Source of the DNA: Streptomyces phaeofaciens
Lineage (GTDB): Bacteria; Actinomycetota; Actinomycetes; Streptomycetales; Streptomycetaceae
Length of the DNA stretch: 64,000 bases
Direction of reading: 5' to 3'
NCBI RefSeq assembly: GCF_014648915.1
Contig: NZ_BMSA01000030.1
Coordinates: 55,511-119,510 of the forward strand
Shown here: positions 1-8,091 of the stretch, piece by piece
How positions within the stretch are numbered: position 1 is the first letter of the stretch
Layout of the letters: every line of letters begins with the position of its first letter
Program-made: the position numbers and the translations under genes
The notes under the pieces: model-generated
The model's database searches: none
The model's input: the letters and a program-made list of their open reading frames with translations, nothing else
Told to the model about the DNA's origin: nothing

Positions 1-3000
1 GCCTGCGTCCCTCCCTCCGTCACGCCGGTCAGGGCGTCCCAGACACGGACGGCACCGTCGCGGCCGGCGGCGGCGAGCAGCGGACGGTGGCCGTCGGCGG
101 CGGTGAGGACGGTCAGGTCGTACACCGGGCCGTCGGACTCGAACGCGACGACCGGCTCGCCGGTGGCGGGGTCCCACACCCGCACCCCGCCGTCGTCCCA
201 CCCGCCGGCCAGTAACGTACGGCGGTCGTCCGGCCGTTCGAAGGCGACCACGGTGCGCGCCGTCGCACCGTCACGGTGTACCGGCTCGCCCCTGCGGCGG
301 AGGTCGCCGGCGGCCCAGACCCGGATCCCGTCACCCGCCGCGCTGGCGAGGAGCGTCGCTCCGTCGGCGTCACGGAACGACGTGAGGGCCCAGACCGGTC
401 CGCCGGTGTGGCCGCGGAACCCGCGGCGCTGCCGGCCGGTCGTCGGCTCCACGAAGCGGATTCCGCCGCCGTACTCCCCGACCGCCAGCAGCGGCACCTC
501 GGCCGAGCCCCCGTCGGCACCGCCGGGCACCAGACAGCCGTGCAGGGAGTGCGGCCACATGCCGTTCTCGAAGGAGTCGACGAGCCGGGGCCGATGCGCG
601 GACAGGTCCCAGATCCGCACGCACTTGTCGTGGCCCGAGGTCGCCAGCAGGGTGGTGCCGGGAAGCGCGGTCACCGAGGTCACCGGCCCGGTGGAGAACG
701 CCGCGGCGGTCGTGACGGCGTACTCGCGGGCCGGGTCCCAGACGTGCAGAGCGCCGCCGTCGTCGACCCCGGCCAGCAGTGCGCCCCCGCCGTGGCCGGT
801 GACGCACGTCAGCGAACGGACCGGTACGCCCGGGTAGGCGAGGGTCAGCCGGGGCGGGCGGGGCCGCAGCCGGGACCAGCACAGCTGCCAGCCCGCGCGC
901 CGCGTGCCCTCGTGCGGCTCCTCCGGTCCGGGGGCGGTCCCGGTGGCGCGGGCCGTACCCAGCTGGCGCAGGCCCACCCGGTCGGCCGGGCCGCCACGCC
1001 GCAGGAGGTGGGCGGTGTCCAGGACGCCCAGGACGGCCGGCGGCAGGTTGCCCGACTCGCCCACCGCGCGCAGGACGTCGGTGGCGACGGCCGGTACGGA
1101 CAGCCGGTCGAGCACCTCCGGCCGCTCGGCGAGCCCGGCCCAGCCCGGGATGCCGGCCGCCGCCGCATGCCCGGAGAGGTGGCGTTCCAGATAGGGGTTG
1201 AGCGGCCGGGCGCGGGACTCGTCCGCGAGACGCACCAGCGCCTGCGTGATCCGCAGCGCGCGCCCGCCGGTGTCCTGGGAGCCGGCCCCGGTGAAGTACT
1301 CGGCGAAGGTCTGGTGCGCGAGCCGGTGAACGCTCTGCCCGTCCTCACCGTCCAGCATCACGTAGGGCGCGGCGGCCTCGAGGATGTCGTCGATGTCGCC
1401 GGGGCCGACGGGGGCTTCGGGGCCGTCACCGAGCGCCGACGCGGCGGTGGCCCAGATCCCGTCCGCCCGGGGCAGCCCTCGGCCCTGCGCGTGGGCGAGG
1501 GCCTCGATCAGCCGGTGCGCGCGGGAGTGCCGGGCACCGAGCCGCCGGAGCCCGGCCGCGAAGAGGGCGCGGTGGTCGCTCAGGAGCAGCCCGGCGAGTT
1601 CACCGACCCGGTCGGCGGTCAGCAGGCCGGGGTCGGCCAGGATCTCGTGCACGGCGAGGCCCGCGTACAGGAAGTCCCGGTCCGCCGCTTCGTCGCCGAC
1701 GATCAGCACGGCGGCGCGCCGGACGGCGTCCTGGAAGGCTTCCGGCCCGCCGGAAAAGCCGTCCCGTGCCTGCTCCAGGCTCTGCGTGACGAACGCGGAC
1801 ATCGCCTGTGCGTCGCGGCGTAACCAGTGCACGTGGACATGCTCCTCGCCCGCGCCGAGAGCGTCGAGGAGGTCGTGGTCGGAGCTGGGCGGGCGGTCGG
1901 GTGCCTCGCCGGAGGAAGGACGGGATCCGACGACGGTCCGCAGGCCCGGCAGTGTGCCGAGCTCGCGCAGGAGGCCGGCGATGAGCAGGGGCTCGTGCGC
2001 CTCGTCCAGGGCGTCCACGAGGAGCGTGTACGTACGGTCGGGGCGGGCCGCCGAACGCAGGGCGTGGACCAGGGCGTTGGAGCGTTCGACGGGGTACAGG
2101 GCGTCCGCCGGCACCTCGACGTCCAGGGCCTTGGCGAGCCGGGTGGTGACGTCGTGCGTGGTCGCCCCGGTCAGATGGAGGGTGACGTCGACGTTCGGCA
2201 GGTCGAGAGGGTCTTCGTAGTCGGGGCCGGCGAAACCGGCCCGCGACAGCAGCGGCAGCAACTCGCCGAAGCGGGCGTTGGCGTGCAGCAGGACGTTGCC
2301 GAGCAGGGCGGACTTGCCGCACCCGGCCCGGCCGCTGACGACCAGGAGGCCCGACCGGTGGTGGGCGAGCCACTCGGCGATGGCGGCGCGGTCGTCGGCG
2401 CGCCCGACGAAGTTCCAGGACAGCTCACCGAAGTCGGAGCCGAGCCCCTTGCGGGCGAAGTGCGCCCGCTCAGCCTCCGGCAGTGCGTCGATCGCCGTGC
2501 GCAGCCGGGCGTGGTTCTCCACCGAGGCGGTGACCGGGAACGCGGTACGGCGGCGCAGCGGTGGCAGGCCGCCCAGGTTGAGCGCGCCGATGAAGAACGC
2601 CTGGGCCTCGTCGAGGTACTGGGCCAGTCCGCTGACGGGAATCTCCGTGTCGTGGTCGGAGTAGCGCTGGGTGAGGATCCGTTCGAGGACGTGGCGGAAC
2701 GTGCCCAGATGCCCGAGCCCCTCGTCGCGTCCGGAGCCGACGAGCAGCAGACCGCCGGCGCTCTTCGCCGCGCTGATCGCGGCGAGGGCGTGCTCCACGA
2801 ACCCCTCGGCGCCACAGGCCTCGACGACGACGATGTCCCACTTGCGGTAGTAGGACCTCAGTCGGCGTGCTTCGACGACGTGCCTGGCGAGGAAGGCCGG
2901 CGGGATCCGGGAGTCGTCCTCCATCCTCGGGGCGCCCCGCACGTAGAGGGCGGACTCCTGGCCGTTCGAGGTGCCGTGTCCGATCCACAGCAGGACGCCG

Positions 3001-3245
3001 TTGCGGACGTCCTGCGGGCCGGCCCACGCGGTCAGCCGCTGGTCGACCTGTGCCAGGTCGCGCTCCTCGGGCTTGGCTTCCCAGGGAACGAGGGTGCCGC
3101 CGAACTGGGCGAGCAGATCACCGATCGCCCGCGCCTCGTCGTCGGCGTCGAAGTTCTCCTGCCGCACGTAGTCGCCGAGCGCCACGGAATAGACGTCGAA
3201 GCCGTCCCCGTCCGGCTCCGCCTCCGGGTTCGTGTCCCCCCACAC
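1..3245 (-). CDS. Caspase-like peptidase / NACHT-type NTPase / WD40 protein (C-terminus cut by window edge)
   Basis: About 1,081 residues are visible; the 3' end lies outside the window. An N-terminal caspase-like (peptidase C14) domain spans roughly residues 8-230, with the candidate catalytic dyad in LLWIGHGTSNG (His90) and VVVEACGAEG (Cys144). A P-loop ATPase follows: Walker A GRAGCGKS at 305-312 and Walker B TLLVDALDEA around Asp411, of STAND/NACHT type. A helical middle leads to WD40 repeats from about residue 800 (for example SGHDKCVRIWDLS). The frame is open throughout. I chose the GTG at 3245 because it follows the stop of the upstream hydrolase by three bases, implying translational coupling. 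By family analogy the WD40 propeller senses, the NTPase oligomerises and the caspase is the effector; the trigger is unknown. The domain call is firm and the biological role is inferred. Confidence 0.85.
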   Translation of the reverse strand, partial: MWGDTNPEAEPDGDGFDVYSVALGDYVRQENFDADDEARAIGDLLAQFGGTLVPWEAKPEERDLAQVDQRLTAWAGPQDVRNGVLLWIGHGTSNGQESALYVRGAPRMEDDSRIPPAFLARHVVEARRLRSYYRKWDIVVVEACGAEGFVEHALAAISAAKSAGGLLLVGSGRDEGLGHLGTFRHVLERILTQRYSDHDTEIPVSGLAQYLDEAQAFFIGALNLGGLPPLRRRTAFPVTASVENHARLRTAIDALPEAERAHFARKGLGSDFGELSWNFVGRADDRAAIAEWLAHHRSGLLVVSGRAGCGKSALLGNVLLHANARFGELLPLLSRAGFAGPDYEDPLDLPNVDVTLHLTGATTHDVTTRLAKALDVEVPADALYPVERSNALVHALRSAARPDRTYTLLVDALDEAHEPLLIAGLLRELGTLPGLRTVVGSRPSSGEAPDRPPSSDHDLLDALGAGEEHVHVHWLRRDAQAMSAFVTQSLEQARDGFSGGPEAFQDAVRRAAVLIVGDEAADRDFLYAGLAVHEILADPGLLTADRVGELAGLLLSDHRALFAAGLRRLGARHSRAHRLIEALAHAQGRGLPRADGIWATAASALGDGPEAPVGPGDIDDILEAAAPYVMLDGEDGQSVHRLAHQTFAEYFTGAGSQDTGGRALRITQALVRLADESRARPLNPYLERHLSGHAAAAGIPGWAGLAERPEVLDRLSVPAVATDVLRAVGESGNLPPAVLGVLDTAHLLRRGGPADRVGLRQLGTARATGTAPGPEEPHEGTRRAGWQLCWSRLRPRPPRLTLAYPGVPVRSLTCVTGHGGGALLAGVDDGGALHVWDPAREYAVTTAAAFSTGPVTSVTALPGTTLLATSGHDKCVRIWDLSAHRPRLVDSFENGMWPHSLHGCLVPGGADGGSAEVPLLAVGEYGGGIRFVEPTTGRQRRGFRGHTGGPVWALTSFRDADGATLLASAAGDGIRVWAAGDLRRRGEPVHRDGATARTVVAFERPDDRRTLLAGGWDDGGVRVWDPATGEPVVAFESDGPVYDLTVLTAADGHRPLLAAAGRDGAVRVWDALTGVTEGGTQ

Positions 3246-3248
3246 AGG

Positions 3249-4724
3249 TCAGCCGCCGAAGTCCGGGTCCTCGGCGCTGACGAGGACCAGCCGGGTGACC
3301 GGTTCGCTGCCGCCCGACACCTTGATCCGGTACAGGCCGGGTTCTCGCAGCCGGCACCGGACGCGGAGCGCGCCGGACGTGTCACGGCGCGGCGGCAGCC
3401 GCGGGGCGTCGACGACGCGGTCGGTGTCCCCGGTGTCCTCGATCCGGCAGCTCATCCGGCGCGGGTCGTCCTCGCCGGTCACCGTGATCTCGAACTCTTC
3501 CTGCACGCCCACGAGATCAGGCACCTCGAGCCCGGTCTCGCCGTGCCCGAGGCGTTGTCCCAGGTCCGTGAGGCGGCGCAGCCCGGTCAACAGTCCGCGC
3601 GCCCGGTCGATCGCGCTGCCGCAGCTGGCCAGCGCGCCGTGCTGCTGGGCGTAGGTGCCGCCCTCTTCGGTGCCGTCGACGTGTCCCGCGTAGCGGTAGA
3701 CGGTGCCGTCACCTCCGCAGTCGTCCTTGAGCGGCCGCCCGATGCCGTCCCGCCACACCTCGTCGTCCGGGTGTCGCTTGAAGACGTACGGCTGGGTCAG
3801 GACGACTCCGTCCTTCAGCCGCATGCTCTGCATGGTGTGCTGGGCGATGCCGACGACCATCACATGGTCCGGGATGCGTGTGGAGCGCAGCGCCGTCGTG
3901 CGGGAGAGGGACGCCTCGGCCAGTTCCGGGTCGCCACCGAGGGCGGCGATGTCCGCGGGGGTGGGCGCGACCATGTCGTCGGCGGTCTCGACACAGCGGT
4001 AGGCGGGGAGCAGATCGTGCAGCCCGGGAAGGGTCCGGGCCAGGTCCCGTAACTGCCGGTGGGGCAGCGGTACGGGCGCGCCGCGCCCGGAGTTGAGGAT
4101 CGCCGCCGCCTTCACGGCGCCGTGGAACGGTGTGCCGAGGGTGAGCGTGGCGCGTACCCGGTCTGTCGCTCCGGGGATCCGGGTCAGTTCCCGGACCAGC
4201 AGGCCGCCCATGGAGTGTGCGACGAGCACCACCTCGGCCGGCCGCCCGTCCGGATCGTGGCGCCGGGCCGCCGCGTACGCGGGATGCTCCGTCCAGGCCC
4301 GCAGGTGCCGGTCGATCGCGTCGGCGAGCAGACGGGCGTTGTGCGCGACCGGGAGCCGCCAGTCGTACGCGAACTCGCAGATCGCGGCCGGGTCGGCGAC
4401 GGCGGGCGTGATTCCCCGGACGAGGCCGGTGTACGGCTCCGTTCCCCCGAGGAGCGGCGACCAGGAGGCGAACTTCAGGAGCCTCCGGGCGGTGATCCGG
4501 CCCGTCCGGCCGGCCCGCTCCTCGTCGGTGACGGCGAGTGCCGCCATCCCGCTCTTGTGATGCCAGCGGGCGGAGTACGCGAGCGCTCTCCGCATGCCCC
4601 ACAGAACACGGCCGGAGTCCGTCTCGACCAGCTCGCTGCCCATGATCCCCGGGATGATCACTACGGCGTCGTGGGTCGCGGCATTCCCGACCACGGGCAG
4701 GTTGACGGGGTCTAAGTGCTCCAT
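3249..4724 (-). CDS. LCAT-like alpha/beta-hydrolase (lipase/acyltransferase family)
   Basis: 491 residues. The N-terminal IIPGIMGSEL motif and the nucleophile elbow VLVAHSMGG (Ser171) are typical of the lecithin:cholesterol acyltransferase/PGAP1-like hydrolases. GGDGTV and QQHGA further on could supply the acid and His of the triad. After about residue 400 there is a separate beta-rich region (EEFEITVTGEDD...) resembling a C-terminal sandwich. No signal peptide is visible, so it is probably cytoplasmic. The ATG at 4724 is preferred to an upstream GTG (4793) because TAGGCT, a good Streptomyces -10, ends 8 nt before it and there is no Shine-Dalgarno, suggesting a leaderless mRNA. It is immediately upstream of and coupled to the caspase/NTPase gene. 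Substrate unknown; membrane lipid attack is a reasonable inference. Confidence 0.8.
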   Translation of the reverse strand: MEHLDPVNLPVVGNAATHDAVVIIPGIMGSELVETDSGRVLWGMRRALAYSARWHHKSGMAALAVTDEERAGRTGRITARRLLKFASWSPLLGGTEPYTGLVRGITPAVADPAAICEFAYDWRLPVAHNARLLADAIDRHLRAWTEHPAYAAARRHDPDGRPAEVVLVAHSMGGLLVRELTRIPGATDRVRATLTLGTPFHGAVKAAAILNSGRGAPVPLPHRQLRDLARTLPGLHDLLPAYRCVETADDMVAPTPADIAALGGDPELAEASLSRTTALRSTRIPDHVMVVGIAQHTMQSMRLKDGVVLTQPYVFKRHPDDEVWRDGIGRPLKDDCGGDGTVYRYAGHVDGTEEGGTYAQQHGALASCGSAIDRARGLLTGLRRLTDLGQRLGHGETGLEVPDLVGVQEEFEITVTGEDDPRRMSCRIEDTGDTDRVVDAPRLPPRRDTSGALRVRCRLREPGLYRIKVSGGSEPVTRLVLVSAEDPDFGG

Positions 4725-4732
4725 GGGCCGAG

Positions 4733-4738
4733 AGCCTA
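4733..4738 (-). promoter_or_regulatory. -10 box TAGGCT for the LCAT-like gene
   Basis: TAGGCT on the minus strand ends 8 nt before the ATG at 4724. The -35 region is weak. The spacing implies that transcription starts at or next to the start codon (leaderless mRNA). Confidence 0.45.
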
Positions 4739-4847
4739 CGGTGAGACCTGCCCGTCTCGTGGCGTGTCCCCCGAATGTGCCCATCCTGTCCACACCACGA
4801 CTTCCCTGTGGTGCGGACAGCGTGGTCTCCTCGGGTCGTGCCCCGCG

Positions 4848-6338
4848 TCAGCCCTCCGCGCAGTCCTGCCCGTTGAGGGAGAACTCCCGCGGCGCGGTGT
4901 TCGTGTCCTGCCAGGAGGCGAGGAAGCCGAAGGAGAGGCTGCCGCCGGCGGGAACGGAGCGGTTGTAGTCGGCGGCGGTCGCGACGACCCGGGAGCCGTT
5001 CTGCGCGAAGCTCGCGTCCCACATCTGGTCGACCCGCTGGCCGTTGCGGAAGGACCAGGCGATCCGCCAGGTGTCGAGGGCGTCGACGGTGGTCACGGTG
5101 ACGGTGGCCTGGAAGCCGTCCGGCCACTGGTTGACCAGCTTGTACGCGACCGTGCAGGCGGCGGCGTCGTCGGAGCCGGACGTCTCGCCGGTGCCGGCGG
5201 TGGACGAGGAGGTGCCCTGCGGCTCGGGGTCGGGCCGTTCCCCGCCGGAGGCGGTCGGCGTGCCGTCGGCGGACGGGGTCGGGTCGGTCGCGGGCCGCGC
5301 GGCCGAGGTGGCGGGGGCGACGGTCGGCTGGGAGGGGGCGGCGGAACCGGCCACCGGGGTGCTGTCGGTGGGACCGCCCTGGGCGTCGTTGACGGTGCCG
5401 CTGTCGCCGGGTGACATCGAGACGGCGAGGGCCAGCGCGGAGACCATGACGGCGGCGGCGACGAGCCCGCCCCGCACGGCGCGGGCACGGTTGGTGGCGG
5501 CCCGTCCGGTCTCGGCCTCGACGTCCGGCGTGTCGGGGCGTCCGGCGCCCAGCCGGACCTCGGCGGCCCGGCGGCGGCGCTCCAGGTAGGCCAGGCCGCC
5601 CCAGCCGATGACCCCGCCGACCAGTGCGGCGGGCAGACCGCCGCCGTGCAGCCGCAGACAGGCGGCGGCCTCGGCGCACTCCACGCAGGTGGCGAGGTGC
5701 CGGGAGAGGTCGTCGGGTGTCTCGGCGGAGTTCGAGCGGGTGACGGCGTCCAGCAGCCGGACGTAGCTGCGGCACTCCGCGGACATCGGCGTGTCGAGGT
5801 GGTTGCGGTGGCAGCGGTCCCGGAACAGACCCCGGACCTGGTTCAGTTCCTCGACGGCGGCGGACGGGTCGAGGCCCTGCCGGCGGACCACGGAGTGCAG
5901 GGGCAGCGCCTCCACCTCCGCCAGCCACAGCAGGGTGGCGTCCTGTTCCTGCATGTCGCGCAGGCCACGCAGCGCGATGGGGCGGCTGAGCGGAGGCCCG
6001 GTGTAGCGTGCGGCCTTCTCCGAGTTGAGCCAGAGCCGCAGATCGGGGTCGAGTTTGTGGCCCTGGCCCTCGGCCTCCCAGGCGGCCGCGGTGGCGCGTA
6101 CGGCGGTCAGCAGCAGGGGGATCCGGGGCAGCCGGGACGAACGACGGCCGGTGCCTCGCCCGGTACCGTCCTCGGCGGCGCGGGCCTCGCGTATGCCGAA
6201 CGCGAACGCCTCGCGGGCCAGTTGGTTCGCCGCGGTCGAGCCGGAGGTGCACAGGTCCGCATACGACAGGACGGCGTCCCAGCACTCGGAGAACAGCGCT
6301 GCCTCGGCGGCGTCCTTCGGGGTCGGCAGGTCGGGCAT
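4848..6338 (-). CDS. Membrane protein with sigma-like N-terminus, zinc-finger and C-terminal CBM2 domain
   Basis: 496 residues with an unusual architecture. Residues 1-200 resemble the helical regions of small sigma factors (region-4-like LPLHSVVRRQGLDPSAAVEE). A HLATCVECAEAA zinc-finger motif (His214, Cys218, Cys221) is typical of anti-sigma factors. A hydrophobic segment lies at 234-251 and a clear transmembrane helix at about 290-308. A Pro/Thr/Ser-rich linker (about 310-393) follows, then a CBM2 cellulose-binding fold (395-494) with spaced tryptophans at 405, 424, 440 and 476 and paired cysteines near its ends. The CBM would lie outside the membrane, suggesting sensing or adhesion to polysaccharide with an intracellular regulatory domain. 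Function not established. ATG at 6338 is followed by an ordinary reading frame. Confidence 0.75.
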   Translation of the reverse strand: MPDLPTPKDAAEAALFSECWDAVLSYADLCTSGSTAANQLAREAFAFGIREARAAEDGTGRGTGRRSSRLPRIPLLLTAVRATAAAWEAEGQGHKLDPDLRLWLNSEKAARYTGPPLSRPIALRGLRDMQEQDATLLWLAEVEALPLHSVVRRQGLDPSAAVEELNQVRGLFRDRCHRNHLDTPMSAECRSYVRLLDAVTRSNSAETPDDLSRHLATCVECAEAAACLRLHGGGLPAALVGGVIGWGGLAYLERRRRAAEVRLGAGRPDTPDVEAETGRAATNRARAVRGGLVAAAVMVSALALAVSMSPGDSGTVNDAQGGPTDSTPVAGSAAPSQPTVAPATSAARPATDPTPSADGTPTASGGERPDPEPQGTSSSTAGTGETSGSDDAAACTVAYKLVNQWPDGFQATVTVTTVDALDTWRIAWSFRNGQRVDQMWDASFAQNGSRVVATAADYNRSVPAGGSLSFGFLASWQDTNTAPREFSLNGQDCAEG

Positions 6339-6621
6339 GAGTCTCCTGCATCCACAAGCGAGGTCAACTCACCATGACGGCAATGGAGTTGGGGGGAACC
6401 TCGCGGCAGTGGCAGAGCTTTTCACGTAACCCGCACAACTGACAAGCGCCCTGTTCAGATGTCATGTCAGGACGTCCGGACAGACAGCCGCGCTCCGCTC
6501 GAACCCGCTCCCCCGGCTCCGTTCGCCGCCGTTCTCCGCCTTCTTGTACGGACGCGAGCGCCCGACGACTCAGCCCCGGAGCCGGGAATTGTGGGAAACC
6601 CCTTGAGGAACCGTGCGGGGA

Positions 6622-7941
6622 CTATACGGCCGAGGTCTCCTGCGCCGGAAGGCTGTCCATGAAGGAACTGACGGAGAACACGGCGCGACCGGGGCCGGGC
6701 GGGCCGTAGCCGGGGGGCGAGGCGAGCCCGAACTCGTCCATCGTCGCCCGGTAGGCCTCCAGCAACCGGATGTGGTACTCCAGCGGCGCGCCCTGCGGAT
6801 TGGCCTTGCCGAGCGGGGTGGTCGGCTCCGGGCACCAGGTGGTGAAGCGGGGCGTGATGCCGTGCGACATGAAGAAGCGCAGCCCCTCGGTGGTCGACGC
6901 GATCGCCTCGTCGACGGTGGTGAAGCCGAACGGCTCGGCCATCTCCACGCCCGCCACGAAGTTGGGGATGACATTGCGCGCCCCGAACACCTCGGCGGAG
7001 TCGAGGATGCGCCGGTGCCACTCGTCGCGGCCGACGTAACGCTCCTTGCCCGGGCAGTACAGCTCGAACAGCCGGCGGTCCCACACCTCGTAGTTGGGGT
7101 GGTAGATCTGCACCCCGTAGTCCTTGAACCGCTGCACGTCGTCGCGCGGCAGCGCCTGGGCGACGACCTTGCCGATCCAGCGGCCCGGGAAGCGCTCCTC
7201 GATGGCCTTGGCGTAGTGCCCGTAGAAGTCGGCTTCGTCCCGCCCGGCGACCGTCTTGGTGATGGCGCCGCCGGTGAGGGTGTAGGCGGTGGACGCCTTC
7301 GCGGTGTCGTACTTGTCGATGATCTCCAGCGCCTCCAGCACCTCCTCCACGTCCTTGACGCCGGTGTAGGGCCGGCCGGCCGCCTTGTGCTGGCGCCAGT
7401 TGTGGTTGATGTCGCAGTACTGGCACTCCTCCTTGGCACCGAAGTACTGGCAGACCCGGAAGACGGTCAGATAGATCAGGTAGCCCCACTGGATGGTGGG
7501 GGCGACCTCCATGACGGACTTCCCGTTGGAGAGCGTGTGCCGGTAGTACTCGGGCATCGGCGGCACCCCGACGTCGGCGATGCGCCCGCCGTCCAGATAG
7601 AGCCCGAGGAGCCCGTCGTCGTCCGCCGCCACCCGGTACGGCGAGGACGGGTTCACCCGCACGGAGACCACGGTCCGCCGCAGGTCGTACGGCCCGCCGG
7701 TGAGGATGATCTCCTCCGGCGGCCGGCGCAGCGCGGCCTCGCCCAGCTCGGGCAGGGTGCCGTGGTCGAAGGAGAAGATGAAGTACGACTTCGGCTTGAC
7801 CTCGCCGGACTCGTTGTCGCTCAGCGCGGAGGGGTCGAAGGCCACCCCGCCGCGCAGCAGGTCCTCCTTGAAGACGGCCTCCCGCGGAACATGCGGAAAC
7901 CGCTCCATCAGATCCTCGACCAGCGCGGTACGGCTGCCCAT
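6622..7941 (-). CDS. Radical SAM protein with CX8CX2C motif
   Basis: 439 residues. The cluster-binding motif is V-C-QYFGAKEE-C-QY-C at Cys164, Cys173 and Cys176, i.e. CX8CX2C instead of the canonical CX3CX2C. An aromatic precedes the last Cys, as in other radical SAM enzymes. A SAM-binding GGAITKT segment (about 224-230) and a TIM-barrel-like pattern follow. There is no extra cysteine-rich SPASM domain. Extra N-terminal 150 residues (FIFSFDHGTLPELG...) are of unknown role. It is divergent from the alditol oxidase gene with a 150-bp shared intergenic region. Homologues are simply called radical SAM protein as far as I know; the reaction is not known. Confidence 0.8.
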   Translation of the reverse strand: MGSRTALVEDLMERFPHVPREAVFKEDLLRGGVAFDPSALSDNESGEVKPKSYFIFSFDHGTLPELGEAALRRPPEEIILTGGPYDLRRTVVSVRVNPSSPYRVAADDDGLLGLYLDGGRIADVGVPPMPEYYRHTLSNGKSVMEVAPTIQWGYLIYLTVFRVCQYFGAKEECQYCDINHNWRQHKAAGRPYTGVKDVEEVLEALEIIDKYDTAKASTAYTLTGGAITKTVAGRDEADFYGHYAKAIEERFPGRWIGKVVAQALPRDDVQRFKDYGVQIYHPNYEVWDRRLFELYCPGKERYVGRDEWHRRILDSAEVFGARNVIPNFVAGVEMAEPFGFTTVDEAIASTTEGLRFFMSHGITPRFTTWCPEPTTPLGKANPQGAPLEYHIRLLEAYRATMDEFGLASPPGYGPPGPGRAVFSVSSFMDSLPAQETSAV

Positions 7942-8034
7942 CCGTCTCTCCTCCCGGCTCAGGCGTACGACTCCTCACGGTATGCCCCCGGCGACGCGCG
8001 GGTGGTGGCGGGGGGCCTCGTGTTGCGGACGCGG

Positions 8035-8053
8035 TAGGTTCCACCTGGGAACC
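8035..8053 (+). promoter_or_regulatory. Promoter -10 and inverted-repeat operator before the alditol oxidase gene
   Basis: TAGGTT (8035-8040) is a good -10 box. It overlaps the perfect inverted repeat GGTTCC-ACCTG-GGAACC (8037-8053), placed where a repressor would block initiation. No convincing -35 box is seen. Confidence 0.4.
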
Positions 8054-8091
8054 GGCGGGTTCTCGATCTCTTCAGAAGGGGCGGCAGTCGT

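Noticed and set aside
1827..4052. 741-codon open frame on the plus strand
   Set aside because: Antisense to the caspase/NTPase gene and LCAT-like gene, which have clear motifs on the minus strand.
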